Positions 24,601-36,320 are shown, counted from the first letter of the stretch. The stretch: DNA of 64,000 bases from Nereocystis luetkeana (GCA_031213475.1 JARUPZ010000006.1:1-64000); one strand, 5' to 3'. Numbers and translations are program-made. Notes: generated from the sequence alone by a model not told the origin.

Positions 24601-25018
24601 TTCAGCCTCTTCTTCCGCGGGTTCACGAACTTCCCGAGGGGCGTTATCGCCGGCGGCCCGTTGGCCCCATGGGCTGGCGGTGCCATGGGAGGTAAGCCGC
24701 TGCCAGCGCCACAAGACGCTCGCCCGCCTTGTTTCGGGGTGAGCGTCGGGTACCGAGAAATAAAAGCAGTGAATCAAGCAGCAGTTCGTCGGAGACAGCG
24801 CCCCGGCAAAAAATCGTACGGCAAGAAGAGAGTGTAATTCGCGTAGGAGCCCAGGGCAGCAGCAAGCCAGACCACTCGTCCCATCCACCCTCGCAGGTCT
24901 GACACACCCACCTTCCCGCTCTACGCCCCCCGCCGCGTCATGCATGCACGGGGACCCCTATGGTCAACTTACGCAGGAGGGAGAGTTGATGTTTTTAGCT
25001 CAAACAGCATGGTCCATT

Positions 25019-25985
25019 CGCATGTACAAATACAGCTAGCCAGTTCGCCCCATGAATCAGTTTGCCAGCCTCGCGACGTGCATACACCAGCGATAACCCA
25101 CAAGAAGGGAGTACTTGATAAAAGAGACGTCAGCCTCTACAGAGGGCCAGATTACCCCCCTTCTCTGCGAATCGGGACAGTACCGAGGTAGCGGAAGGTT
25201 CAGTAAAGCAGGCTTGGTGTGAGTAGAGGGCTAGATTACCCCCCTTTCGAGACCTAAACCGAGACAGTATCGGCGACGCGGAAGGCTCACACTACAGCAC
25301 AGAACAGCTTGAGCAAAGGGCCAGATTACCCCACTTTCTCGCGAATCGATACAGTGTCGATATTGCAGGCTCGAATCAGAAAGGCCGTCCACCCATTCAG
25401 TACACAGAAATCCCCACAGCAGCACAGACGTCGCACATAGTTTGGCGGAGAGAACAAGGATACGACCAGCCACCCTTGCAGCAGTCAGATGAACCCACGC
25501 TCGCATGTACAAATACAGCAAGACAATTCACCGCACGAAGCAGTTTACCAGCCTCGCGACGTTCATACACCAGCGATAACCCAGCAGAAGGGAGTACTTC
25601 ATAAAAGGGGCTTCAGCCTGAACAGAGGGCCGGATTACCCCACTTCTTTGCGAATCGAGACAGTACTGAGGTTGTGGAAGGTTCAGTACAGCAGGCTTGG
25701 TGTGAGCAGAGGGCTCGATTATCCCCTTCCAACCGAAACCGAGACAGTATCGGCGACGCGGAACGCTCACACCACAGCACAGAACAGCTTGAGCAGAGGG
25801 TCAGTTACCCCGCTTTCACGCGAATCGATACAATGTCGATACCGCAGAAGTCTCAAATCAGGAGGGCCGTCCACCCATTCAGTACACAGAAATCCCCACA
25901 GCAGCACAGACGTCACACCTAGTTCGGCAGCTAGAACAAGGGTATGACCAGCCACCCTTGCAGCAGTCAGATGAACCCACGCTCG
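25019..25985 (+). repeat. Tandem duplication of a ~484-bp unit with internal sub-repeats
   Basis: Unit 1 (about 25019-25502) and unit 2 (about 25504-25985) share blocks such as 'cagcgataacccacaag' / 'cagcgataacccagcag'. Inside each unit a motif 'gagggccagattacccc' recurs about three times, giving six related blocks. It lies in the 5' leader of the DIRS-like element. Confidence 0.85.
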
Positions 25986-26082
25986 TTTCGACCGACGCGC
26001 GAGAGAGTATCGGGTCAGCACGTTCACGGCGTCCTAATGGGGAGTCGCGCAGTCGGAAACGATCAGACAGCATGGTGCAGCA

Positions 26083-26562
26083 ATGGCACGCAGAAAAAGA
26101 AAACTCGGAAATACCGATCAGGACGCTCGAGAAAGAGAAGAACTGCTGTATACGCTCGCCAACATTTGCACTTGCACAACCGTGATGCGTGATAAGCGAG
26201 GCGTCGTGGGAGACGTAGCTCGAGCAATAGGATCTCTGGTTGCACCACCGATAGATCCCGTACACATACGACGGTACTTCGGAGACTCGAAAGGGTTCGG
26301 GGCAGTGGAGGAGCTAGTCAGGATAGTCACAGGAGAGGTAGCTGTACACGCAGCAGCGACGGGCGCAGATCTAGAGCGCGCATTGCAGTACGGAAACCAC
26401 CCCAGTGTCAACGAGCATATGCCAGCGATCTGGAAAAAACAATCGTCGAAGAGATAAGACGACAGAAAAGCTTACTCATAAAAATCAGCTGCGCACGAAA
26501 TACCCAATCTAAGAGCGTCCCCGTTGGCGGCCGCAGTTACCCACTAGATCAGGAGCATAACT
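26083..26562 (+). pseudogene. DIRS-like element gag-like region
   Basis: A 124-codon frame starts MARRKRKLGNTDQ. After a frame change near 26430 the reading continues in another frame (starting ASDLEKTIVEEIRRQ) to a stop at about 26562. It is positioned where the first ORF of DIRS elements sits. There is no zinc finger, so the gag role comes from position only. Confidence 0.45.
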
Positions 26563-26599
26563 GATTTATCGTTTGATGAGCAGCGTCGAGGGAAGAAAG

Positions 26600-27250
26600 G
26601 TGGGCTCATCGGAGATACTGACCCTGACACTGTCCCCCAATGGCTGTACGCACACGCGTTACCCAAGTTTCTTGACGAACTCGTGGCACTGAGAAAGAAG
26701 CTCCCAGTAGAGAGGATACTGATGAGTAAGGCCGATGTGGCGGACGCCTTCAGGAACGTGCGGGTCCAACCCGACCAAGCTCACAACTCTTGCTACACAG
26801 TAGGAGATCTGGTCGTGATCGATTATTGATTAAACTTCGGATGGTCAGGATCGCCTGGTTTCTGGGGCGTCATGTCTGCCGCGGCCGAGCACGCGCACTG
26901 CAACACCATTCTGCATTCGACTCAGCTATTAGACGAAGGAAAATAAATGATGGCTCACGTTGAGTGACAGATGGATGGGAAGAGGGTACACCCACGCCGA
27001 TTCCGTCGGACGGAAAAGTAAGAGCGCACAGCGGGGTGAGATTTCCGACCCATTTTTCGCAACCGTGTACGTACGTAGACGACTATCTCTTAAGCAGGGT
27101 GTGACATTCAGACGACGACAAGACGGCCTCATTTACATCGGCATCCCTCGCTTCGGATCACGTGAGCTTATTCAGACCAGGGGAGGAAGGGGTGTCGCCC
27201 ATTTAAGGCCCGAAGAAAAGTACGAACTGGGACTCTACGATTGGCGTTAG
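26600..27250 (+). pseudogene. DIRS-like reverse transcriptase
   Basis: The frame from about 26640 reads SKADVADAFRNVRVQPDQ (the first catalytic Asp region) and after a TGA at 26827-26829 continues FGWSGSPGFWGVMSAA, the conserved RT core. The next part, where the second catalytic pair should be, is scrambled by stops. The stop lies where related RTs usually have Arg or another sense codon and can be explained by one transition. Confidence 0.8.
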
Positions 27251-27594
27251 GATTCACTATCAATTCGCACACAATTTGAATCTCGTTTCCGCGAGAAAAG
27301 GCCAACGATATAAAAAGGCTGCTGCTTGACCAGCGGCCCGTGAGAAGAAGGCGATCGTCGGCGAGGGACGTTCTCAGCGTGGCTGGGAAGTTGTGGAACC
27401 TCACGTATGTAGTGCGAGCGGGCAGGTAGTTCGTAGGAGGCTGTTGCAACTGACCGGATTCCACGACGCAAGCGCTAAAAAAAACAGCAACATGGTAGAA
27501 CTTGGCAGAGAGTTCATGCGAACCTCCTCTTTTGGAAGTGGGCGATAGATCACGAGCAGTTCCTAGCGGGAAAGGCGCTTAGCGCGCCCTGCTA

Positions 27595-28100
27595 CACGGC
27601 GATAGATCGACACACCAAAAGGCACTATCTGTCTGACGCCAGTTTTGAGGCGGTGGCAGGAGTTTGTCTTGAGAAGAGGGTATTTCAGATAAACGACTTG
27701 CCCACTGTTCTGACTGCAGCACTTGAAAGGAAAGCCGATCTTCGGGAGACCTGCACCATCCCAATCAACCTCCTAGAGTTATTGGGAATGGTTGTGTCCG
27801 CGTGGGCGATGCTCGAAGTGGTAGGAGACAGGTCAGACGCGGCAGGCGACCCGATACTGATGCGAGGCGATAACATGGCGGCCGTATCGTGGGTGTCTCA
27901 AAGCGGTGGGGCCACAGACTAAAGGACCTTCCTACTCATGACAATGCTGGGGCGCCTTGAACTCGCAGGTGGATGTAACCACAATGCAAAACATATTGCA
28001 GGCGTGCGGAACACTTTAGCGGACGGGGTTTCACGGTGGCCTAGGGAGATGTTGGCAGACAAGGTCAGGGAGCTAACCCACTCCAGCGACTGGCGCGAAT
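27595..28100 (+). pseudogene. DIRS-like RNase H
   Basis: The frame reads HYLSDASFEAVAGVC (first acidic residue), INLLELLGMVVSAWAM (the conserved Glu) and LMRGDNMAAVSWV (second Asp). After a TAA at 27920-27922 it ends with HIAGVRNTLADGVSRW. This is the RNase H domain that follows RT in DIRS and related elements. Confidence 0.8.
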
Positions 28101-28379
28101 AATCCATTGGTCCACGGGGGTCTGGGATTGTTTATACTGCACTCCACACAAAGAACATCCTCACAAAACACGACGACGTTTTATGGACGCTCTTGATGAC
28201 CGAAGAAGAACTCGCTAAACTCGCGCGCTCGGTATGAGGCATGCCTCGCTCAAGTCATGGCATGCATACCGTACACGCACGTTATCACAGGATCAGGGAC
28301 AACAGAGGAGGAAACAAGGAAGAGGTGGCCAGATTGGTCGAAACGCTCGCACTTGGTTCGGTAGGGAAGAGTACTCAGA

Positions 28380-29400
28380 AAACTACTTATTAAAATGAAC
28401 ACCTGGGTGAAAGAGAGAAAAGCGCAGGGTAAAGCGCCGTGGTTGCATGCTGTCGACGATCCCAATGAAGCGCTGACCGAACTGCTCGAAGTCAGGACGT
28501 CTCGCAGTTTTGTGCAAAATGACCAACAATCTACCGTCAGAGGGTACTTAGCAGCGATTAACTTTTTCACAAGATGTTCGCAGGATGGGAGCTATCTTTG
28601 TCGCATTGCATGATTGTCGCAGTGGGAAAGAGGATAGACAGGGCGCACGGGATATATACCAAGACAAAAAACATGTTAGATTGTCCTTGACGTGGGCAAT
28701 GCTTCGCGGAAGGGCGACAGGCAGTCGTGAGTATGGAAGACGGGAGGTACGTCATGTGGTTAGGACTCGCCGTGTCATATTTTCTCTTGTGCCGAGCATC
28801 GGAGTTGTGGGCGTACGCCAATGGGCAGTTACATCCCGAGTTTTGTCTGACTCGGAAATGCCTATCTTCCTTTCTTTCACGAAGGAGTGCAGGTGGTTTT
28901 TGAGAACAGAGCGATCGCTACAGCAGTGCGGGTAGACGTTTTTGGCGTCGAAGTGTGACAAAAAAAAAAAAAAAACGGGCAGGTTGCACCATCACGCGAA
29001 CGCGCCTCGCGCAGGAGAAGGAGACGGGGGGGCGTCAATGGGAGCGTTCGAAGCTCTGTTGGATATGCTGGATGTATACCAACTGCTACCAGCGGAAGCG
29101 CCCCTGACGGTTAGGAGCACCTCGCTTGGGTGGAAAGTGTTTACTAGAACAGAAGCGGTCGTGGCATTGAGATTTATGGTAGGTAGAATCGGTAGAGATC
29201 CCATGCAGTTCGCGTTGCATTCTGGAAGAATCGGGGGGGGGTCACCCCGTCAGCGTCCCAAGGAATCTCGGAGTTGCAAATTCAGCGCGCAAGACGGTAG
29301 AAATCCCGGACGTTCATGACGTATGTCAAGGACGCAGAGGAAGGGCAAGCTCCGTTCCTGCTGTTCTCGCACAAAAGTAGAATAACATATTCATGGCAGC
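28380..29400 (+). pseudogene. DIRS-like tyrosine recombinase
   Basis: An N-terminal part (from 28395, with a SAM-like region FVQNDQQSTVRGYLAA) is followed after frame changes by a catalytic region. LHSGRIGG at about 29213-29240 corresponds to the H-x-x-R box. In a neighbouring frame, SRTFMTYVKDAEEG carries the likely nucleophilic Tyr. A TAG at 29298-29300 sits where such proteins usually have Trp. An A16 tract near 28961 and a G7 tract near 29236 are likely frame-change points. Confidence 0.75.
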
Positions 29401-29437
29401 ATATAAAAGACGGTTAAGTGATCAGGCTGCTTTATGG

Positions 29438-29480
29438 TGTGAGTGGTAAATAGCCTCGCAGAGATTGCAGCGGGGCCATC
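29438..29480 (+). repeat. Split direct repeat B1
   Basis: 43 bp, 'tgtgagtggtaaatagcct...', nearly identical to B2 at 29957-29999. It follows the recombinase region and precedes A2. Confidence 0.85.
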
Positions 29481-29666
29481 AGAGTTCAGGTTAGCCTGAT
29501 TCATTTAACGTGGGAGGGTTTTCCATAAGAGGAAGAAGGGGGAATAAGAACGGGACATATTTCGGAGTGGTCGTTCGTATCATAGTTTCGGAGGTATTGT
29601 ATCTGCACGATAGAGGTGTCTACATGTGAAATGTTAATCCATAATTCTTGAGCCATAACAAAATGT

Positions 29667-29868
29667 AACTTCCCGTAGGGAGATGGAGTTTGTGGAAGCG
29701 GTTTAGAATTATAAGAAGCTTGCAGAATCGCGAGATGAGGCTAGATCAGACGACCGCTGAAAGCGTCTAGTCACTAGAGCTAGCGGCGTGGGCTTAGACG
29801 GCAGCGGCAGCAACAACGAGATCTCGTGGCAAATCTCGTAAGTAGCGCGCCCAGATAATTGATCGACT
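29667..29868 (+). repeat. Split direct repeat A2
   Basis: Second copy of the ~200-bp A repeat (A1 at 24312-24513). It lies between B1 and B2, as in Ngaro/PAT-type DIRS elements. Confidence 0.9.
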
Positions 29869-29956
29869 TTCCCACCCGCCTTTTCCGCCCGCCCTGTCGC
29901 TCAAGAGGGGGGGGGATCAGATTGCAACAAGTCGGTGTTATTGTTTGGCTGGTGGT

Positions 29957-29999
29957 TGTGAGTGGTAGATAGCCTCGCAGAGATTGCAGCGGGGCCATC
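29957..29999 (+). repeat. Split direct repeat B2
   Basis: A 43-bp match to B1 with one visible difference ('gtagatag' against 'gtaaatag'). It marks the 3' side of the element. Confidence 0.85.
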
Positions 30000-31195
30000 G
30001 CGCCTACGTTTTATTGTACGAGGTACATGTACACTACTGCTATATGCGATGCGTACATACAGCCAGTAGGCTCCTTCCCGATGGAAATTTATATTGACGA
30101 GTGCACCAGAGCGCAATGTCCTTACGACTTATTGCCGTCGTACCCGCTGCTCTCGCCATGAATCTCGTTGTCGAAAACTACAGTAGTACTGCTGTGCTGA
30201 TGCACGTGCGCTCTGGGACATTCAGAGCTATATCGCTCTTCCAAATACCAACAGTAAATATATCGCCAGAATAGCCTTTTGAGCAGCAGAGCGCCAACTG
30301 CACAGACAGCGACGGCTACCGGCAACAGTGATCACACTCTACAGTCACAATCGGCAACGAACGTGATATCGAAGCGCCGAGCGGATGTATCCTTGAACGC
30401 AGCGTCCTGTCTATCCCCGGTTACTTCGTACGGTCCCAGTTGCGTGCAGCACAGGGTTTCCATGAATTTTCGGGGGCGTCGCCCCCGGAAAAAAAATAAT
30501 TAAAAGCTGGCCCGGTACACGAAATATTCGCCGTTTTAATTCATCAATAAGAATTACAGATGTTTTTACCTGGTACTGCTGTAAATCTGACGTGATTATT
30601 TTATTGTGAGAGATATCTTGTTTTACTTCGTCGATGTACGCAGAGTATTCTCGGAAGAATGAAAGAATGTGAGTTTTGTACGTACGTAAGAAGTTTAGCC
30701 AATCTGATGAATGCGATGTTTCACGGTAGCATGAATAGTAGCCCTTGGTACATACACCTTGTCTGGTACGTAGCCGCAACCTACACGCAACGGCGCAGTG
30801 AAGCAGAGGTAACGCTACAACTTTTCAATTATTACGCAAGTACAGTCTGGGTCAGTCTGGGTCGGTAAGAAACAACCTGATGAAAAACTTGAAGCTCACT
30901 TTTTGAGGGACGCGAAGAAATTGCATTGAGATAATGTGCTCCGTGGGAAGTACATCCACAATAATATTATACCAGGGTACGTGTCATCTGGTATGTTGTT
31001 GTTTGTTGCTGTTGGTTCTGTTTGTTCTCTGTTGTGTTTCGATTCCTCTTGTTTTTCGCGCTTTGCTTTTGTATCATCCTGGTACCTGAATGGAGAGATA
31101 GACCAGGGCTTCGTGGAGAGCGAATAGATTTGCCAACCCAGCTTAAACGGGGTCTGTGGTGTCCCACCTGTACTTGCATTACGATCGATTAAAAG
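30000..31195. other. Intergenic; one GC hairpin
   Basis: No gene was recognised. A perfect inverted repeat CGGGGGC-GTC-GCCCCCG at 30471-30487 is followed by an A-run and could be a small hairpin. Confidence 0.5.
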
Positions 31196-31640
31196 AGATT
31201 GGTCTATACCTCGTGGGAGTGGCAGTGTCGTATTTCCTGTCGTGGGAGACAACTACGAGTTCCACGAGATCTGCACCTATCCTATATATCTGGCATGCGT
31301 TTTGTGTATAGTGGTGATGGGTCTGTGCCTGGTGGAGACATGGTTATGGTCTTGAACCGAGCCTCCACAAGGTCTGCGGCTATCCTACATACTACCTAGC
31401 ACGCGTTCTGTCTTTATTGGAGATGGGTCTGTGCCTTGTGGGGAGATGGTTACGGCCTTTGATCCGAGCCTCCACAGGGTCCGTGCCTGTCCTACCTGTA
31501 TCTGTCAACTGTAGTATAATAGGAGATATAGGTATGTGCTTCGTGGGAGTGGTGTTGTGTCTTTACCCGTCGTGGGAGACAGAAACGAGCTTGCAGGAGG
31601 TCTGCGCCTGTCCTACCTACACGGTATGTTAGTATGCTGT
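31196..31640 (+). repeat. Imperfect ~110-bp tandem repeats
   Basis: About four diverged units share 'cgtgggag', 'ggagatgg(gtctgtgcc)', 'gagcctccacaggtctg' and 'cctgtcctacct'. No coding sense is apparent. Confidence 0.7.
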
Positions 31641-31816
31641 CTACAATTTTACTTCGTTTCTTTTGGGGACGCATAGCAGCTCTGCCTATCCAGTTTATGC
31701 ACTTGCCACCTGGAATATCCTTAGTTGTCGATCCGCTTCTCCATTTTAGGTTTGAGTTGTGCTCAACATCTTACTCTGCTCTGCTTCCGCAGGTTGGACT
31801 GATTTTCCCGTTACTA

Positions 31817-31915
31817 CGGGGGACCATAGTTAATAGGACCTGTGGCCGACATAAAAACCTTTTTATTTGACCATTTCTACTAACAATATTTGGTCCTATT
31901 AACTATGGTCCCCCG
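31817..31915. mobile_element. 99-bp MITE, copy 2
   Basis: The same length and terminal inverted repeats (CGGGGGACCATAGTTA) as the copy at 12507, with TA on both sides (31815-31816 and 31916-31917). The two copies differ mainly in the centre, so the family is probably not very old. Confidence 0.9.
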
Positions 31916-32084
31916 TAGTGGTATCGGTGCTGATATCTGCGTTTATCTCATTATTATGCCTGCTGCTGGTTGCCCTGATTTTCCCGCTTTTATCGGTGCT
32001 GATATTTTTGATCTTTTTTATGTTCCGTCATCGAAACATGTTTTTGCAACGACGGGCGAGCGGGAGACAGCGACGGCCGGATGC

Positions 32085-32336
32085 ACTGTTTTGTTTTGTT
32101 TCGTTTTTTTTGCTTAGCTTCATCTTCTTTTTTAGGTCTTTGTCTGCTATTAATAGTCTCCTTTTTGCTTCCCTGATGTCCGCAGTGGTGGAGTGCGTAT
32201 GCTTGTTTTTTGTTTTCGCCTCTGTTTTTACTTGAGGTATTTCTTCCACTCCAGAGTTATTGGAGCCTGTCCTGCGACCACGGACTGCATTGAATTGTGA
32301 GTTAATGTGAGAACAACAACAAAAACAACAAACAAC
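32085..32336 (+). mobile_element. LINE 3' tail fragment, (AAC)n end
   Basis: About 250 bp matching the 3' part of the longer copies at 45605-46800 and 48671-49560, ending 'gttaatgtgagaacaac' plus AAC repeats. The shared 3' end with different 5' end points is the 5'-truncation pattern of non-LTR retrotransposons. Confidence 0.75.
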
Positions 32337-32609
32337 TATTAGTTTTCCCATTTCACCTTGTTGGTGCATGCATAATATATGGGTTTGTCTGAGCCAGGGA
32401 GAACCATTGTTGCCGTCTCCATCCGGCAGAGATAGCAACCAAGTCTCTGTGGAATACTGAAATGTTCGGTTGATATGCTCCGCCGCTTTCAGCATGATGT
32501 GCGGGTCAGCAGGAGATTAACACGCTCTCGTATACCGCGTACATGTATGCGTTTGCCAGCTGCTAATTTGCTGACGTCCCGTGTTGCACTGTACTCGTCC
32601 TATATCCTA

Positions 32610-32710
32610 TATTGGCATTCGCTTGCCATTTGCCTGTCTGCGTATCCGCTGCTGTCTCCGTACGCCACTCGTCACTGTCGCGACGAGTGGCTCTGCGTTG
32701 CTGCGAACGC
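32610..32710 (+). repeat. Dispersed repeat E, copy 2
   Basis: Diverged duplicate of 23855-23950. No TE class can be given. Confidence 0.6.
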
Positions 32711-32818
32711 GACACCTCTTCTTGTATGTTTTGTGTTTGTTGTGTTCGTTTGTCTTTCTGTTGGGCAGTTCGTTCATCTCTCAGATAGAGTGGATGCCTA
32801 GAGTGGTTGGGTCTGCGA

Positions 32819-32870
32819 CTAACCCTAAGGCCGTTGTTGATGCCTAACCCTAACCCCTAACCCTAACCCC
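32819..32870. repeat. Interstitial telomere-like repeats
   Basis: Short runs of CTAACCC, including CCTAACCCTAACCCCTAACC. They have the same C-rich orientation as the terminal array but lie 29 kb inside it. Confidence 0.85.
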
Positions 32871-32999
32871 ATGCTAAAGGGAGATGGCAACCAGGCTGTG
32901 CCTTGGCCTGTGCCTTGGCCTATGCCTTGGCCACGAGAATTCCACCTGTTTTTGTTTCGTTTCGGGTTTTTTTGTTCTGTTTTCTTTTGTTTGTATGGC

Positions 33000-33660
33000 T
33001 TTCGAGCACAGGAGCGGGCAAGGGGGGGGGTCGGTAAATGCGACGACAGACTGGGATGATATTCCCGCTTGTGCTTTGGCAGGAGTGATGCGTGAGGTTT
33101 TACAGAGGGTGCTCGGTCTTAGGGCCAAGTACGGCGACGGAGCACGAATTCTCATTCAAAAAGTGGACGTCAAAAACGCGTTCAGGCAGATTCCAGTAGA
33201 CCCCAACGGCGGCCTTTGGATACGTGCTGGGTGGATACCTCATTGTAGATTTGCGTTTGCAGTTCGGGTGGAGGGGCAGTCCGGGGTGAGGGGGCGTGAT
33301 ATCGGCGGCGATGCAGCATGCGCGGCGTAACACAACTAGATTTTCTGCGTCATTCTCGCAGGCGGGGGACAAAGCGGTAGCACACGTGGCGAAAGCGCCG
33401 AGGACGGGGCGTCCGGTAGTCGGTTGGCCGGCAGAATGCGTAGTGCGACCAGCGGAAGGAGGGGGGGCGAAGGACCCAGCATTCGTGGCATTGTTCATGG
33501 ATGATGAATGATGCCATCTCCATAGAGGTACAGTGGGATAAGGAGGGGGGGCGGTGCTTAGACTTATCACGATCGTTAGCGTCAATCTCTTTTCAGACTA
33601 TGGGCGAGCGGTGCGAGGGGGAGGAGCCGTTACTGACTACGCGTATCTCTGGATAGAGAT
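33000..33660 (+). pseudogene. Second reverse transcriptase fragment
   Basis: In one frame IQKVDVKNAFRQIPVDPNG forms the first catalytic block. In the next, LQFGWRGSPG is followed by TGA (33287-33289) and GVISAAMQHARR. Then comes FVALFMDDE (the catalytic Asp pair) and, after a shift, ISIEVQWDKEGG. The blocks are in RT order and look like the RT clade found in DIRS-like and related elements, but diverge from the 26.6-kb copy. No RNase H or recombinase follows, so this is an isolated remnant. Confidence 0.75.
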
Positions 33661-34566
33661 CGAAATGGCCGATAGTAAAACCGAATCTTGTCTATTTTAT
33701 TATTAATCGTACTATTTTGGGCGATAATGTTAATCTTTGCGCAGGGGTGTTTAGTCCCAAATTTCATCAAATAAACAGACCAAAACTAACAGCGTCTCAG
33801 GGTCACTAACTTATCGAAGAGCTTTTTTCCCCAATTTTTCGGCATTTTTTTCGCGCAATTATCTTCCATATTTTCCTGATTTTTTCCCAACGGTATGAAT
33901 TTTAACGAACTTGATTTTTTGCTTTTGGAGAATTTCTCGAATAGTGACCGAACGCCTCCGTGTATCGATATATGTCCCCAATTTTTTCCAAGCTTTGGAA
34001 ATTCTGGAAAAAACGCTCTCCGATAAGAATGACCTCATGGGGCTTGTTTATCGAAAAAGCTTTATCTTTGATATTCTCAACAGCATTCGACATTTTCTTT
34101 GTGCGGCCGTTTTCAACCACTTGATATTTGAAAAAACTATTGGAAAAGTTTTTGCACAGCAGTACCTCCGGGGCGTTATATTATTTTGTAAGGGTTATAT
34201 TCTCGGCTCATGACCGGTCACGAAACTACACGTGCTTCGTACTTAGTTACACAGCTGGGACACCGCACTCGTGCATGGACCACCCCGAAAAGGAAGTGCG
34301 TTACGATAAAAACATTCGTCAAATATTACCACATGTATACGAGTAGATGCAGTGTTTCACGGTGGATGATGAAAGGTTTTGGGAACTTACGGAGATTCGT
34401 CTTTTTCCTAGAGCAAGTTTTTTCGCTACTTCATTCGGTCGTAGAACCTGAGGCCAATTCGAATGCAGTCTAGGATTGAAAAAACCCTATTCCGACCGGT
34501 TACGTATTCCGACTGGATTGTTAATAGCTACCTGGTATGCCCTTATCCACCGTGGGACCGAATACC
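33661..34566. other. AT-rich intergenic stretch
   Basis: No gene was recognised. The segment at about 34470-34560 ('ggattgaaaaaaccctattccgaccgg', shown here in part) resembles the left end of the Harbinger-like element at 39954, so it may be a truncated relative. Confidence 0.45.
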
Positions 34567-34899
34567 GGCGTCCCCGGTGGCTTGGTAGGTGGTCCGCGTG
34601 ACTATCAAGATCAATTTCGTGGGTTCAAGTCTCACCGAGTGCAGATGCTCGCAGGGACTTTTTCTCGCATGAAGAAATTGATTAGCGGAAAGCGCGAGAG
34701 CGTGAGTTAGCTACATTCGATGAAAATCGACGAGCAGTGGGAATGCTGAACACTATGCGCGACAAACAATAAAGGCACGTACCGGGGGGGGGAAGGGACG
34801 ACACCTGTGACCACGGCTAGTCCAGACGATCGCCGAGGGTAAAACCTCTACGAGCTAGGCTGGAAGTAAAAGTGATGAAAAAAAAAAAAAAAAAAAAAA
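34567..34899 (+). mobile_element. SINE-B, reference copy
   Basis: The head (GGCGTCCCCGGTGGCTTGGT) resembles a tRNA 5' end with an A box. GGTTCAAGTCTC about 55 bp on is a good B box. The body contains 'gattagcggaaagcgcgag', and the element ends in a 22-base poly(A) run. This is the structure of a tRNA-derived, polymerase III-transcribed SINE. Other copies lie at 15597, 41420 and 41590. Confidence 0.85.
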
Positions 34900-36180
34900 G
34901 TTCTTGTTTTTTTCTGGAGACGTTTGATGTAAGGGAGTGACTTTTAAGGTACGTACATGAAACGAGTACATACGACCAACGCTGTTTTTTGTGCTCAATT
35001 TTGCGAGTTTCGATCTGTAATTATAACCTCGTATTTGCACAGAATATGCTGACGAGCGGAACACGAGCCGTTTTTCTTCTTCAGACGAGTTCCGGTCGCT
35101 TTTGTGTTTTTGTAGATCTTTGTATCGGTCATCAAAATCTCTCGAACAAAATAAACATGACTGCTTACCATTTTAGGGTTGATGCATGATCAACACCGTG
35201 AAAAAAAGCGCACCCCAATAGATTTACATATTAGTACCAGGTAGTAGTGAGCGGGGCGTGGCCAATCTACCGCTGTGGCAGCACCTTGGATGGCCCAGCT
35301 CGTATGGAATGTGTGCGTGATGAGAACATGAGGCATAATCATACATAAAACATGGTGAATGGTAAGATATAACAGGTAACAGGGCACCCGTCGGCATGTA
35401 TGCCGCAGAGCGGCAGGACCTATGCAACTCGTGTTAAGAGTCGTTGTGAGGCCGGAGACGCTAATCATCCACGGTCTCGTTTGGATCACGCGAAAACAAC
35501 AAAAAGCGAAATGGGCAGGCGTGTTTTGCGGGCTTTGTGCGCCGGTTTTCCCCTCCATTATCGTTATCGTTATCGACTTTTTGAGTTATTTCGGCCGTGT
35601 CGAAACCTTTCTGGTTTAGATATCTGGTATCTGGTTTCGATCTCCAACACTATTAAAATAGTTGATATCCAGCACATACATACAATGCATGGAAAATGCA
35701 GGGAATATGTGATGCATTGTTTTTTACGGCGAACTCAAATACGTCCGCTATTCGTCGCAAGCTGGAGGTTACCAGAGCAAAAAATATTTTCCAAGATGTA
35801 TCCTTGGAAGCAGTCGTGAGCGACGGGAGATACGTTGAGACGAAGAGTTCGAGACTGTCGTCGTATATAAATTTTACGCCCGCCTAAAGGGCAATGGCCA
35901 CATACTGCAATGCGTCTGCCAGACCTGGTGTCGAGGTGCAAAGGAACTTCGTGCCACTGCTGGGTCCTGTGTTGAAGCGGTATACATCGAACGGTCAACG
36001 GGGGGGATACACCATACCAGGTACCGTATACAGTACCAGGTAGTGAAGTATTTTTGCTATGGCGCACAAGGTCACTACTGAAATTAGATGGGTCAGTTAC
36101 CTCAAGTTATGACCGAATATATTATGATTATGTACGTATGTATACCAAAAATGTGGGCACTGAGTGTGATCACGAAATCA
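34900..36180. other. Intergenic; nothing recognised
   Basis: Short open frames only. Several copies of the word TACCAGGTA or close variants occur (for example near 35237 and 36015-36040). Confidence 0.4.
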
Positions 36181-36320
36181 ATCCAAGCATTCACATGCGG
36201 ATACTTGCTTTGCTTTGTCTTATTTCTTCTTGTCTCTTTTTTTGTTTCCCTGGTGTTTTTAGTGGCGGAGAACATATATATGTTTGTCCTTTTGTTTTTG
36301 TCTCTGTTCTACAACCCTCC
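36180..36320 (+). repeat. Possible diverged LINE 3'-tail fragment
   Basis: Resembles the T-rich tail of the LINE copies ('tttccctggtgtttttag', 'tggcggag', 'gtttttgtctctg'). It is weak and short, so the call is tentative. Confidence 0.35.

Larger units (their letters stand above)
24312..29999 (+). mobile_element. DIRS/Ngaro-like YR retrotransposon, decayed
   Basis: The element has split direct repeats in the order A1 (24312-24513), coding region, B1 (29438-29480), A2 (29667-29868), B2 (29957-29999). The coding part holds, in order, a gag-like frame, reverse transcriptase, RNase H and a tyrosine recombinase. RT plus YR instead of an integrase defines the DIRS order, and A1-ORF-B1-A2-B2 is the hallmark of its Ngaro/PAT-like members. 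Stops and frame changes interrupt every domain, so this copy cannot encode full proteins. Confidence 0.85.
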
